Shown here in pieces: positions 1-12,672 of a DNA stretch of 64,000 nt. Below the pieces are notes generated by a model that did not search any database, was not told the origin of the DNA, and saw only the letters and a program-made list of their open reading frames with translations. Source of the DNA: Trileptium ribeirensis (lineage: Eukaryota > Nematoda > Enoplea > Enoplida > Thoracostomopsidae); assembly GCA_030248225.1 (NCBI GenBank), contig JASANE010009866.1, positions 1 through 64,000 on the forward strand. Reading direction: 5' to 3'. Every line of letters begins with the position of its first letter. Position 1 is the first letter of the stretch. A program made the position numbers and the translations under genes.

Positions 1-3000
1 TGTAACAGGCTCGTTCCGGCCCGTTACGATTATTTTTCATGATTTCGGCGTCAAAAGTGCTTGAACGCACCTTAAATCGAACCAGACACAGTTACGGGAA
101 CAAAGTTTTCATGTGTTGCCGGGTGCCATGGTCGTTGGTAATTGTTTTGGTAATATTGCTGTATTGATGTATCTATGCCGTTATAAGTGTGTTTTGCCAT
201 TATTTTATGCCCTTGCATATTTCGTGATAATTGCGTATTCTGTAGGACGGAGTCACTCAGGTACCCAGGACGTTTGACTACGGCGAAGGCTCAAATTTAG
301 AAGAAAACAGGAGAGAGCCTTTAACTGGCGCTAAAATAAGGAATTTGAACGGAACTCGACCGGTTCCCCCATTTCCCTATTGGAAATTCAAAATTTAGAC
401 CGTCCGGGAATAGGAGGCCTTTGACAATCTAAGGGGAAGGGAAGTGATCAGAATCAAGACCATCAAGTTTACCTGGTTTGAGCGAACCAGGGCTTAATGG
501 TCGCAAAAGTAAGCTAGAAACAAATGGGTTACGGTAGTTTCCGATTATTCGGAAATAACGGACCTCGGGCCTGTTTATCGGCCCGTAACCGTCCAACGGT
601 TCAGATTTACCGGAAATGCCCCGAGTACTTTTCGGTAGAGAATTTTCAGGGCTCTCGAACGAGCCCAAGACATCGCAAATCGCTGGAGGATTTCATGAGA
701 TACCCTGGGGACAAATAGGCAAACATTCAATCAACAGCCAATACTTACGCTAGGTTTGGTTGGTGACCATGGTCCCGAGTGGACCTGATATAGGCATATA
801 TGAATATATAGTTATGTATATATATGTAGATATGTGTGTGCTGCCCGATCTTTGTGCCTCGGTATATCTATTTTCCCGCCCCCACCGTATCAGAACTTTC
901 ATTTTTATAACATCCGTTGACGCCCAAAATTGCCTGACCCGCACCCTAACAACTGGTTTTTCTGGTGACCATCGGATCATTGATTGAAAGTATGCGTGTT
1001 TCTAAGTACGGTATCCATTCAGGTATCTGACGAGACCAGGCGGGTCTCGATCAGACCAGTCCTCCCGCTGCCATATAGCTTACTTCCCTGTTCTATAATG
1101 CACCACGAAAATTCAACATAAAATTCCTTCAGTTTGTACCAACTCCGTATTTGACTACAGACCCTAAATGTGCTCATGCGACCCCTCATTTTATTTGTCT
1201 GCTCCTGGCGAGCACAACGATATCCGGCGGGTCTTTGTCCGCCTTCGCGTTAGCCTCTTAGGACCGATAATGTGCCCCCCCAACTTGGCCTACCGACTGC
1301 AAGTGGGTACAGACCGACCGAAAATTTAACCCCCAACTCAAAGGTAGGCATAATGCCCCTCATTGCATTCGTCGCGCCGAGACATCTTCAACGATGCCCG
1401 GCGGGTCTCCATCCGTCGCCCCGTTAACCCGGGAGAGCCGAAAATGCGCCCCCACTTTTTGCCGACACTCTCTTTAACGATCTTTAACAGTCGTGATTTT
1501 AGTGCCCCTCCACCCGCTGCCGTTAAGGTAGGGAAAACACCCCTCGTTCGAATCGCCTTTCCACGGCGAGTTCAACGATGTCCGGCGGGCGTCGCTCCGC
1601 CCAACCGTTAGAGCGGGAGAGCCCGCTGAAACCCCGTATGCTAATATATGTCAGAACCCAAAATTGGGTCCTGACCCGCCACTGCGTCTAACCCCCTCGT
1701 GTTTGGTATCATTCGGCCCCGTTTTTCGTCCTAGGACCGAATTTCGCCCCAGCCCCTCGAAATGCCCTCAGGAACCCCCTGTCCCGACACCCTTCCCGTG
1801 CCTTTCTTTTTCGTTCTTCTTTTTCCTTTTCCACTCTCCTTAACCGACTTCTTTTGGTCGGTTGTCGTCGTTGCCGTCGCCATGTGTGTGTGTGTGTGTG
1901 TGCGTGTGTGTATGTGTTGTTGCTGCTGTTGTTGTTGTTGTTGTGGTTGCTGTGCTGTTGTGTCGATGTTGTTATTGTTGTTGTTGTTGTGGTTCTGCGT
2001 GTTTCTAGTGTGAACTTGAGCGACCTTTCTGTCGCTCAGGTCGCCTGTGTGTCTCATGTGTAATGTGTGCTCATGAGTATTGTATGTATATGTGTTTGTG
2101 GATATAGATACATGTAAATATGTAGATATATATATATATCTATATATATATATAGTATGTAAAAGGACACAAAAAACGGGACAGACGAGGACGGACATGT
2201 AAAATTTTCTTAAATTTGTGAGTTTTACGGACGGACTGGACACATAGGAATAGGACTGATGGGGGGTAGGTTTAGGGTCCTCCCGTGGGCTCCGGGAGCT
2301 CCTGAATAAGACCCCGGATAGTTCAGAGAATACGTAGGAATGTGCTGCGTCCTAGGTCGCGAAATCAGCTCATTCCCGTCTTAGGTTCCCCCCCCCCTTC
2401 GGGACGTCTAAAGACGTCCTGTCGGGATATTTGAAAAGCCATTAGCGTGGAATGCTAGGAATGTTTGGCTTTATCTTGTAAGCCAACATATAAACGTGCA
2501 ATGTTAGCACGTTTATCCATGGATAGGGTGGTAAAATTTAGCCCCAGATGCCCTCCAAATAAGCTTAATTAAGTGATGGATGAGGCAGCTAACTCGCTAA
2601 ATAGCAGAAATTTGGCTTTAAATCGGCGAGTTAGCTGGGGGAAATTTGATGGATGAGGACCAGATCACCGAGAAGACATATCCAAGCTTATTCCAAGTAC
2701 TTTATAACGGGAAAAGATTTAAAATTTTGAAATTTGACGGGTGACCCAACCATTTTTGTAGAACAGTTGGGGTTTTAACAGTCGATTTAGGATTAAGTAA
2801 TGAGCTTAAGTGATCTGAGTAATGATCTCCAAATATATTTTTGACATAACTTTTGGAGGTTACATCAGAGTTTCAGCTAAGAAAGCACAGATGGTCGACC
2901 TCCGAGTATTCGGAGGGTTCAAATTTGATGTCGGCGATTTCGATTGAAGCCGACTCTCTCTAACGGGGTCCCAGGGTTTACGATAGCTGTCAAAAGTGAA

Positions 3001-6000
3001 AGTTGGGGAATTTTTCGATTGGGCGCCCGGGTTTGACCTCGGAAAAAGTGGGCGTCAGAAGAACAACGCCGATTGGATGGCGACAAAATCGCCATGCTTC
3101 AATATAGCAGAAAATTTTGAAGCGACGACTACCGCGTCGTCTCTTCGAATCAGTTCGACTTCGGCAGCGCGGAGTTCGGTCGACTTTACTGACCGGCTCC
3201 GACGCAATAATTATTGTAGTTTGTTTCGCAGTTCACCTTGCTCTTTCGTGCTTTTCTTTTGTTTTACGCTTGGAATGGGATTCGACCGATGGAGGACCCG
3301 CGTAGACATCTTCCGTCTCGCGGAAGGGGACTAGCAATAGCTGTCCCGGACCGAAGGTTGTAAGTCATGAGAACTCGGTGCATGGGGGTTTATTTTCCCC
3401 AGAGTGAAATGTAACAGACCGTCAAAACTTAGTACACAGTAGCACGATCTAACACCTCGTAGGTTGACCTGACGGCCGTCGTCGGACGTCTCAATTTTCA
3501 CTCCGATTTGCTACATATTTACAAGTTTCTTGACAAACCTCCTCAGGTCGAGATCTGTTTGAGCAGTTTGAACGATGGCACGGGGGTTGCTGAATTGTGA
3601 ACACACCAGTCGAAGTCATTCTGATTCCCCGTGGTCATAGGTAAGGCAAATCAAAGTGGGCGCTTCTCGTCCACGTGCTTTTACATGACTTATTACTCTT
3701 GAGTTAGGGCTGTCGAATTTTCCTGAGCAGACCACGGAAAAATTTACTGATAGAACCATAGGAATTTGCTTGTTTCTCTTTGCTTGGAGTTATGGTTTTC
3801 CAAATTTCAGCTTAGTGGACTGTTCGAGGCTCATGCCGCTGCTTGAGCTCGGACTGATTTCTCAGTTCGGGACGGAGGATTAGCCTCTGTTGGGCTTTAG
3901 AAAGTCCTAAAATTTATTTTAACAGTTGAGTTAAGAAAATTGGGAAAAATACAAAAGACTGAACAAATTCTAGGTGACTTCAGCGTGAGCATAAGGTATT
4001 GGCACTCCGTAAGGAGCGAGTTTAATACGGCATTTACACGACTTTACAGGTATTTGATTTGTTCACCACTAGGACAGTTAATACCAGCTTTACATAAGGT
4101 TTAACTCCTGACTTCGTGAGTCTTCGAGAGCCCCTCAGGACCGAATTTACTAGGCGCTCGCTCCGCGAGATTTGCTTCGAAATCGGATCGGCCCTATTGC
4201 TAAATTTACTAACGTTGAACATAAAACGCTTACGTGGTTAAGCCTAATGGTAGGACGTCGGATACCACTAGCTCTCAACAGGAACCAACGGCCTGGAGAA
4301 TTGTCCAGAATCGGCCACCTGAAACTCTTCCCAAAAGCACATTAGGGTGCTCAGAGCTCAAAACGGAATTACTATACCCTCATTTCACTAAAGGAAAACC
4401 GCGACCTTTCGCGAATCGTTTTGACCTCAGCCCGAGCAAGTGCAAAACCCCGTTTTCTTTTTGGAGCGACTTGATCGCTGAGTTTAAGCAGTTTTTATTT
4501 TTATCCCTAGTTGCCCGTTAGGCTATGTACTATGTATGCCCCGATTCAGTTTTTGCACTATTCCTCTCTCTCCTTTTTCATTTTCCCTCGTTAGGTTTAG
4601 ATCCTGCACGGAGAATTTAAGTCCGCTGCAGATTTTTCCGTTTTATCCACTCGACTATCGAGTTCTGGTAAAATTCATTAAAATTTTGGTGATAACTCAA
4701 CTGCACAATTTCGACAGTGCAGTCGAGACACTGTACAATTTCGATGTGTACAGTGCAATAAGGCAATAGGATAAGCGATAGAGAGAGGACGGCAAGACAA
4801 AGAAAAAGCAACAAGGGAAACGAAAGGAACCAAAGAAACAAAGCAAGGAAACAGGAAAGAAAGGCACCAACTGAAACAACCCCCAAAGCAACCAACCCCG
4901 ACCCACACTAGGCGAACGAGTCTCAGTTGTGGGACGGGCACGAAAGTATGTCAAAACAGTTAAAGGTGCGGCCTCGGTCGCCTAGGAAATCGCTAGGGAT
5001 AACAATTGCTCGTGCCTCCCGTCCATGTAGGCGATCGGAATAGTAGCCAGGAGTACCTCCTGATATAACATAGTCCAAGGGCTACTCAGCCACCAAAATC
5101 GGCCGCGTCACTACCGGCATACCGGTTATCGATTATAAGGGCCCAGGATAGCCGAATTCCCAGCCGGACTATTCAAGTTGTTGAGACAACAGCAAATGCA
5201 GGATTAACAAAGAACCTGGCCTCAGGATGGAATGAGAGGAGTGACTGGTTAGAGACGCTAGGCAGCATCTGTAAGACGGGAAATGCACGCGGACCGCATT
5301 TTATCTTTGGACCGAGATGTAGGCGACTCGCTGATTAAACCGTGACTGATAGTTTTTTTTATTGACATTTATAAGTCAACGTTTGCCTGGACTATGTTAT
5401 GCCGTGTACCATATTTGATTTTATTACCATGATTAAGTTTTATTTTGTACGGTAGGCCCCTGCTTTCTCCGCACCCGAACTCATGCCCGGTCATTGCTAC
5501 ACCGAGACCCCTCCCTTCCCCGCATGGCTCGAATTGCAGGCATCGCCGCACGTTGTTGAGAGCGAACTTCGAAGCACGCCAGACGCCTCGCCCGAGCGAC
5601 AGCTGACTTAGTTAACGTTCGACGTAGAACGCCTCGGGTAGATAGATTCTGGTCCGGCCCTGCCGGGAACGTCTTCGCTCGCGCCTCTCCCCTCTCCCTC
5701 GCATTAGACACGGGGACGAATACTCGGACGGGTAGCGTATCACTGTCATCGTTTGTGAATTACACGTGTACTTTACCCAATGCCCATTATTAATTGACTT
5801 TGTACTTCATTTGTGAATAAATTGTTGAAAATCAATTGACGTGCCCGTGTTATTGGATTCTTAGCGTGATAAGGACGTCCAATTGGACGGGCCGACCCTT
5901 CGTGCCACGGCTTGCGGACGAGAATACCCCAAGCCCTGACACGAGCGGTCCGCCACCATTATTGACCTGTTAATGTGTACTGGTATTGCAGCGAGAAAGG

Positions 6001-6588
6001 TCCACAGAGCTGTTTATAAAACCTATTCGCATGACTGTCACACTCAAACAGAAGATAAAATTTACTAGGAAAACTTTATCACTAGACATTAATACGGTCA
6101 AATTACCACATTACAGAATAGATAGCCCGACGTTAAACTTTCAGGGCATGTCGGAACCCTGTGGGGGCCATGTGGCTACAACTGATTAAGTGTTCTGCTG
6201 AGGATAAACTAGGTGAAACTCAAAATTTAAATAGTAAAGCTAAATTATTACGCATTTTACTTCATATCATGTTAGATAAAACAACTTCCATTAGACTAGG
6301 ACAGGGAATATCGGTTTGACATTATGACCTGTGAGCAGGTTTCGGTGTCAACCTCCCTGGGGGACCTCAGTAATCATACCCGGATACTAGACACGTGCGC
6401 AACCAATCGGGCGGGGTCCGAACACACCCCGTGAAGCGCGCCTGCGGCCTGCTAAGCTCCGTAACTTCTTGGGTCTGACCAAGAAAAGTGGCTAAAATAG
6501 AAATCTTAGGGTCCGCCCTTGAGGTTACGATAGCCGGGGTCGTATGGGCATGGTGTTAGGAAGTTGCGCCATGCAGCTGCGTCACCGT
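1..6588 (+). repeat. Long non-coding dispersed repeat, copy A
   Basis: This is one of two diverged direct copies of the same long sequence; the other is at 23468-29482. Matching landmarks occur in the same order: the CGTTCCGG/CCGTTACG start, the CCGTCCGGGAATAGGAGGC box (about 400 and 23970), the GAGAATA..CTAAGCCCTGAC-type box (about 5920 and 28800), and a roughly 300-bp tail (6285-6588 and 29175-29482) that is highly similar. No protein-coding potential is seen; the long frames are microsatellite translations. The GC content is above that of the flanks. The left boundary may lie outside the window. It could be a non-autonomous retroelement or a very decayed autonomous one; no LTR pair, reverse transcriptase or terminal inverted repeat was recognised. 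Local hairpins occur, for example AGCTAACTCGC and its complement at 2590-2637. Confidence 0.7.
1882..2010. repeat. TG/TTG microsatellite block
   Basis: A (TG)n run followed by (TTG)n runs lies inside repeat copy A. The glutamine-rich and histidine/threonine-rich reading frames here are translations of the microsatellite, not genes. A separate TA-rich run follows at about 2128-2156. Confidence 0.85.
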
Positions 6589-7013
6589 TATTACATAATT
6601 GTTGTATATACATATATAGGTATATACAGTTTAGGAGTTAAAAAATAAAATATCATCACATAAGAAATATTACGTAGATTTTAGATTATATACTTCTGCT
6701 AAATATTTAAGGGTGCATTTATGTTGATTTTCGAGGTATACATATTTCAATTAATTTGGTTATTCTGACATCACAATATATGCTGTATGATGCTGCTGAC
6801 TGAAATATCCAAGTGAAATCGATGATATAAGTAACGCCATTGTCATTGCAGTTAGGATGCTTGATGTGGAAGCCACCGGTATTGTGTTGATGTAGTAGAC
6901 GTGTTTAACCGTTGATAGTAAGAGATCGCGATTTAAGTGTTCTCCGGGTAATAAACCGTGTTCAATTTTTCTGAGGTGCCGAACGCAAATCTGAAAACAA
7001 ACAATGGTTCTTT
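6589..7013. other. Gene-free AT-rich spacer
   Basis: AT-rich unique-looking sequence between the end of repeat copy A and the fold-back element. I see no gene, exon or repeat in it. Confidence 0.5.
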
Positions 7014-7436
7014 TCCATTATGCCCCAGCCCAAAAATGGTCAGATTCTGGAAATTTTGGTATTTTTGTGATCCTCGAGACCTCCCCTGATCATATCAACT
7101 AAAAATGAATTTTTAAAATTTTTGATTTTTTCGATGGAAACCCAAAAATTTTTTTCTTAAAAATTGGATTTTTACCCACCATTCGACGCGGCTTGACGAG
7201 CTGATTGTAATGATTTTCAACGAGATCCGATAAAAGCCAAGCCGAGTCGAATGGTGGGTAAAAATCTAATTTTTAAGAAAAAATTTTTTGGGTTCCCAAG
7301 GGACCCGAAAAAATCCAAAATTTTAAAAAATTCTATTTTTAGGTCTAAATGATCAGGGGAGATCTGGATCATCTCCAAACTACCAAAATTTCCAGAATCT
7401 GACCATTTTTGGGCAAACGCTGGCTGGGGGATAATG
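7014..7436. repeat. Fold-back (long inverted repeat) element
   Basis: The left arm (7014-7195) and the right arm (7238-7436) are near-perfect reverse complements with small indels, separated by a loop of about 42 bp. The inner arm ends read CCCACCATTCGACGCGGCTTG-like on one side and its complement on the other with one mismatch. Outer ends share the segment CAAAAATGGTCAGATTCTGG. This is a MITE/fold-back type structure; a transcript would form a very long hairpin. No coding capacity. Confidence 0.85.
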
Positions 7437-8838
7437 GTAAAGAAACCGAACAATTTCAAACGTGCCCCAATTTGCAGCAGACCTCCAACTAACTATTAGC
7501 GAATTACGGTGTTGTAGCCGCCGTAGCCGAATTCAGCCGATCAGGGGTATCTTTGGAGTTAAAACGGGCAAAATCTCATATCTCCCGGGTCACATATAAA
7601 TTGTTTGAATTGGACAAATGCCAAATATGACGGCTTGCTAACAAAATTGGGCATAGCTCTGCTATTTAACAGACGGGTAACAATATTAAAACAGCGCGGG
7701 TGGTTAGCCTTCAGGGGTCGATCAATTTGGCTCTAGGGGGTTCTACCCTCATTGGGCTTAACCCCCTTACCGTCTATGGCCACATATGCCATGGAGCCTT
7801 TCTTGAATTCTACGTGCAAATAAATTAGCGAAATGTCAAATATGACAACTTGGTAACAAAATTGGGCTATTCATTACCGTTTCGCAGGCGGGTAACGTTA
7901 CTCGATGGTTTAAAACTGAGAAACTAATGTTTAAAACAGCGGCACAAGTTAAATAACGTAATAAATATGTTGTTTATTTCGTAAATGCCACAGGCTCACT
8001 GAGTAAGTTTTGCAAATTTCACTTTCTGAGGTAACAGCAGAATAAACCGTAATACCAATTCCGGACTTTCATTTCCATTATAAACGGATTGCGTATTTTA
8101 AACTTTTCAATAATGTGTTTCGGGTCTGTCTCACTTTAGGGCAAGCCGATCCCACTTTAGGACAATGTGTTGCACAAATGGTATCATGTGTTAAAGTGCA
8201 AACAAATCGTGGTTAATGTTAGTTTTGCACCTGCTGTAGACTTAAACCTGAACGTCTGGTTTTCAAATTCAGAGTATACATTTAAAAACGATGGCAGAAG
8301 TTGCATATAAAATTTCATACAGCCCAGCTCATGTTACGATAACTAATTCATGGGCAATTCAACATTTAGTTTATCATGAAAGTGACTGCTTTTTTTTGCA
8401 CATTTAGCATGCCTCCTATAGTTAGAAAAACTTAAGCTAACGCTATAATTTTGTAGTGTCGTATTCATGATGAATTGGTAATTCGGTGATGGATAGGTAA
8501 TTATAAGCTGCTTTTAAAATGAGTTTTGAGATTAAAAAATGTTCAAAGAACACATATTTATCGGCGCAACATAATATGTCGGTAGTAGTGTTTGTGTCCG
8601 TGATTTTTACATTATCACAATGACTAAAATTCGCGGCGTTACCAGTTGTAGTAGCGAAGAAAACTATTGTGTAAATCTAGTTGTACCGTTCAGAAGTGTA
8701 TAATGACAACTAGTTAGCATGTTAGCCATGGTATCAAAATATGTTTCAACGTTTATAACGTTTGTTTTCTCTAAGATTTCTATTAATTAAGAATTTTTTT
8801 AAAATTATCGTAATATAGATGGATATATAAAGCGTTAC
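7437..8838. other. Gene-free stretch with a diverged direct repeat
   Basis: Two diverged direct copies of a roughly 80-bp segment (7612-7700 and 7830-7905), each with TCAAATATGAC or CCAAATATGAC, TAACAAAATTGGGC and GGGTAAC, lie about 215 bp apart. The rest is AT-rich with no gene that I can support. Confidence 0.5.
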
Positions 8839-9054
8839 CCATTCAGGGCCTCCAGATACCCATTTTTCGTCATCAACGTCTAATGGCGGAGGTGTTGTCC
8901 GACGAACAATGGGAGGCGGCGTTGTTTTTGGCATCAATTCTTGCAGGTCACTTCCAATACTTTTTAGCTTGGGCCCAGTATCAACGGGTATTGCATACAG
9001 TTGCACAGCCATATTACCCTTTGCTACTAGAGGTACGGTCTTCACCATGCATTG
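8839..9054 (-). CDS. Internal exon of an unidentified host gene
   Basis: A 72-codon open segment is bounded by a good acceptor (TTATTTAG at 9055-9062) and a donor (GTAACG at 8833-8838). It is phase 0 at both ends. The translation has ordinary protein composition, including a KTTPPP..RRTTPPP linker and a DVDDEKW..GGPEW segment, unlike the low-complexity frames around it. The Pro/Thr repeats suggest an extracellular linker. No neighbouring exon was identified with confidence. It might belong to the same secreted Pro-rich gene as the exons at 34.8-36.8 kb, on the same strand, but nothing joins them directly. The family is not recognised. Confidence 0.45.
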
Positions 9055-10589
9055 CTAAATAAATTAAAAAATATATAAGCTCACAGACTTTATCACCATT
9101 TCGTTTTTGCGCAAATATTTGAAAACGCTTAAAAATGGTGTTTCTATACTCCACATGTGTGTGCGGACACCGAGATTTATAAACTTTGATAACTATGAAG
9201 GCTCATGTTAACCTTGGAGTTGGCTATCGGTGTCGCATTTGCATGTAAAACATGAATGAAATATTTCTCAATATTGTCTTTACTAACAGAATTGATTAAC
9301 TGAGAAATACTTCGTGCTAGCATTTTGGCCTGGAGCTTAATATTTTATAAAAAAACGATGCGACATTGCCAATTCCGGCACTTGTACTGCATAAAATTTA
9401 GTGATGATATCAAGGTTTGACACATTGCGACAACATATACGAATATTCCGCACGTACCCTAAAGACTGTGGTATTGCGAACCAGCGCTTGTGGATCTTAG
9501 TGTTCGTAAATGCAGAAAATGCATCATTTTTATACTGTATTCATAATAATTGTATATTAGGTAATAGGTTAGAATCCAGTAGAAGTGGTTCTACACTGTG
9601 TATGTACTTGCATAGTATTAGAACAATCAGTTATTACCGTTGGGTGTATACCCTAAGCCCGTACACATATTAATGCTGAAAATTACATATCTCCCTTTTC
9701 CACGAGAACGCTAAAATAATATGACAAATCATATTTATATTATTAGCCGTCATGCACATTATGCACTATGTGCTGCACAATATTAACGCAACTTATTAAA
9801 ATGTAATTTCACATTTCCAATTTTTTAACGAACGAAACAATCATATCGTAATTAATTACATAACTTGTATTTTTATTAATAGAAAACAAGCAGTGACATA
9901 ACTTCAAAACCGAGAATCAGTTAAAATCAAAAACACGGCCAGCCCGGAATACTCAGGACATAGATATCAGCTACTTCACTGGAGTTTAGTGAACACGACT
10001 AAAGCAATATAATCTAATTGTGTACTCTGCGCGAAAGTGATTGGATACAATAAGTCATATGATTTTTGTTGAACTATGATTGGGTGAGGATTTTCGATCA
10101 ATAGTGGGGATGTAAGATACAAAACGGAATACTGTTTTCATAAAGTTTCAGGGTTTACTGACGTCTTTATTTAATTTCCAGGGTTGCTATTATATATTAA
10201 ACAGTGGGTTGAAAACCGTATATATCGGCACCCATTGAATTGTCCGCTAATTTATTAAGTCCATCTTCAACGAAATTTGTAGCTACACATACAGAGGCAG
10301 CGCTAGCGCTGTCAGTCGATGCTGTCGATTTGTATTTCATTTGCAAGCAATGTCGTCTATCTGCTTATAAATTTATTCAACAAAATGGAAATAACTAAAG
10401 GGCGTATCTTGTCCGTTCTATACACAACGTTCCGCTCGCGGCAATGACTATTTTGTTGATTTATTGAAAAATGATTTATTCATTGAAATTTGTTGATTTA
10501 TTCGGAATCGAGGTATTATGTTTGCCATGTTATTGTGCTGCTTCTGTACTCATTCCATACAATATACATGCCGAAATAGCGTGCGGGAG
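9055..10589. other. Gene-free AT-rich stretch
   Basis: AT-rich sequence with no convincing gene, RNA or repeat structure. Confidence 0.4.
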
Positions 10590-10830
10590 ACTACCCTTGA
10601 GGCCTCGGACGTCATGGTCTCCCCATCCCCCTGGTGCTCCGCTCTACTCCATTTAGCTAAATTTGGCAAAAAAATGTTGACAATTGGCAAAACTGGGGGT
10701 AAAATCGGGAAACATTGTTCGTCCTCGATGGCCAGGGTGGTCGTCAACTTATTTCAGCACCCCTGGAGGACCTACCCCCGATGGTGTCTACCCCTGAGAC
10801 GGCGTCCGTCCATCGACCCTAGCCAGACAC
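10590..10830. repeat. Dispersed CCTC-rich/AAATTGGCAAAA repeat, copy 1
   Basis: A GC-rich block (CCTC/CCCC-rich) encloses an A-rich core with AAATTTGGCAAAA and ACAATTGGCAAAA. The same architecture recurs near 12.2, 16.0, 40.0, 41.9 and 59.0 kb, so this is one member of a dispersed family of about 250-500 bp. No terminal repeats or coding were recognised. Confidence 0.5.
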
Positions 10831-12124
10831 CTGAAACTTCGGAGGGTCAGCACGTATATCATACAATTTAAGTACAGTTTTTGTGATTCAGTATTGCAAC
10901 TGCAAACTGATTAAAGTTGATAGTTGAATGTTTTGCTATAAAATATAACCCAGATAGAAATGTCTTGTTTGAACCATATTGAAATTTAGAACACTAATTG
11001 TTAAAATTCCATACATAAGAATCCATGTATAAGAATAGATATTTAACTGTTTTAGCTTGTTTTCTTATTTTTAGCTTTATAAAATAGATATTTCCTTGAA
11101 AGCATTATAATTTAATTATTAATGAATCGTGACAGCGTGATTTAAAATCAAACAAGATAACTCACTCCGTTACTAAGAGTATAAAGCTCCATATTAATCT
11201 TTCGTGTTATTTCTTCGTGCAGCATGCCTTCTGCAAACTGAACCTCGTACGCCGCTTGTTCGTTTTTAATTTTCGATTTTAACCAAACTGCTTCGTTGTA
11301 CGAAAATCCCAGAAAAAGGTATACTCCTACAATATAAATGTAAATATCATAATATGATGAAACTAACTATAAACTGCACTGATCGGTTTTCGAATAAATA
11401 GTAAAAAGTGCTTCCAGAGAGCGTACCGGTTGCCGCATCACCGGGCCATTTCGGGCAACATCTTGGACCGGGTCACCGGGTTAAGGTATGTTACCCGGTT
11501 AGATACAGAACCCGAAATCACTATCCTCATCCTCCGCACTGTACTCAACGAAAAATTGAATTTCGTCTTTTAGCTTCTTATTTGTTTGACACACAGAAGA
11601 AATTTAAAAGCGAAGCTCTGCGACGACGATTGCTCCAAGTTCGTAGCTTAATGTTTCGGTCGAATAGCCAGCAGAAGGCTCTTTATGAATCTCTCATTAA
11701 AGGGAACTACCCACCCAGTCTTACATACCGCCTAATAAACGGATCAATTCGATGGAAGAGTCAACTGCTCAAAATGGAGTCAAAAAGCAGGTATAGAAAA
11801 TCAGTTTAGTAATATCGAGCGTGTGCGCTCAAGAGAACCACGCAGTTTTCAGAACATCGCTCGCTAAAGGGGCCACTATTCACAGTTCTTTGTGTACGTT
11901 GTGAATAATCGCTACCTGCGAGATTAACTCGCTGCCCATGGAAACCCGATGGAAATCTTGCAATGGAAAAAAATTCCGGATCAGCATTAATATAATTTTA
12001 TTACATTTTTGAGAAACAAATTGACAAATATTTTGCGCATATATTTAGCCTGTTATTTTATCTGAAACTCGTTTATATATGTCGTTAAATGCTTTAACAA
12101 TATAGCATTGGTGTCCAAGATCTG
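10831..12124. other. Mostly gene-free; one open frame of unknown status
   Basis: The plus frame at about 11535-11809 is open and Lys/Arg-rich (the first ATG is at about 11650) but matches no family I know and has no supporting splice pattern. A local ACCGGGT/ACCCGGT inverted motif lies at 11437-11500. I would not call a gene here without transcripts. Confidence 0.3.
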
Positions 12125-12480
12125 TTGTCCCAGAGTGGGCAAGGTATTTCTTCAGGGAGAAGTATCCCGGGGAAGATAAGTTGCGGGCGGGTAAATTTTC
12201 GAAATCTCTAAAAACTGATAATTTTGTCCAGTTTCGCTAAAATTTTTTCATTTTCCCTCTATTTTTAAAAATTTCCCCTATTTTTGCAAATTTGCCAAAA
12301 TTTTTCTAAAGTTTATGCGACTTTTATTCAAAAGGCAGAAGAGCCCGGGCCTCAAGAGGAGTAACCCCTTCCCAACTATGGACACTCGTACCCTATAGTA
12401 TAGTGAATCTCTAGCCAAGACTTGATCCCCCAAAAATCTTGAGTTTTACCCCTCTGTCCCGTGGGTGCCCGTACGCACAC
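12125..12480. repeat. Dispersed CCTC-rich/AAATTGGCAAAA repeat, copy 2
   Basis: Same architecture as the 10.6-kb copy: a GC-rich flank, then an A/T core made of repeated TTTTTGCAAATTTGCCAAAA-like segments (12230-12320, inverted relative to copy 1), then another CCC-rich block. Confidence 0.45.
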
Positions 12481-12519
12481 GTAACTATGTCTTTAAGACA
12501 TATGTCATAACTGACTATA

Positions 12520-12672
12520 GGAGGCTGTCCAACAATATCGAACTGGAGGCGGACCAATATTAAACTGAAGGGGGCACTAATATCAAAATGGAGGGTGGCA
12601 CAAATATCAAAACGGAGGGGGCACGAATATTAAACTGGAGGGCACCAATATCAGACTGGAAGGGGCACCATT
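12520..12672. repeat. Minisatellite of about 30 bp, five units
   Basis: Degenerate tandem units of the form AACTGGAGGGGGCACCAATATC repeat about five times with a period of 28-33 bp. Units differ by small indels and substitutions. Non-coding. Confidence 0.75.

Noticed and set aside
1731..2243. 170-codon Gln/Asn/His/Thr-rich minus-strand frame
   Set aside because: It is the translation of (TG)n and (TTG)n microsatellites inside a non-coding repeat; no splice or start context.
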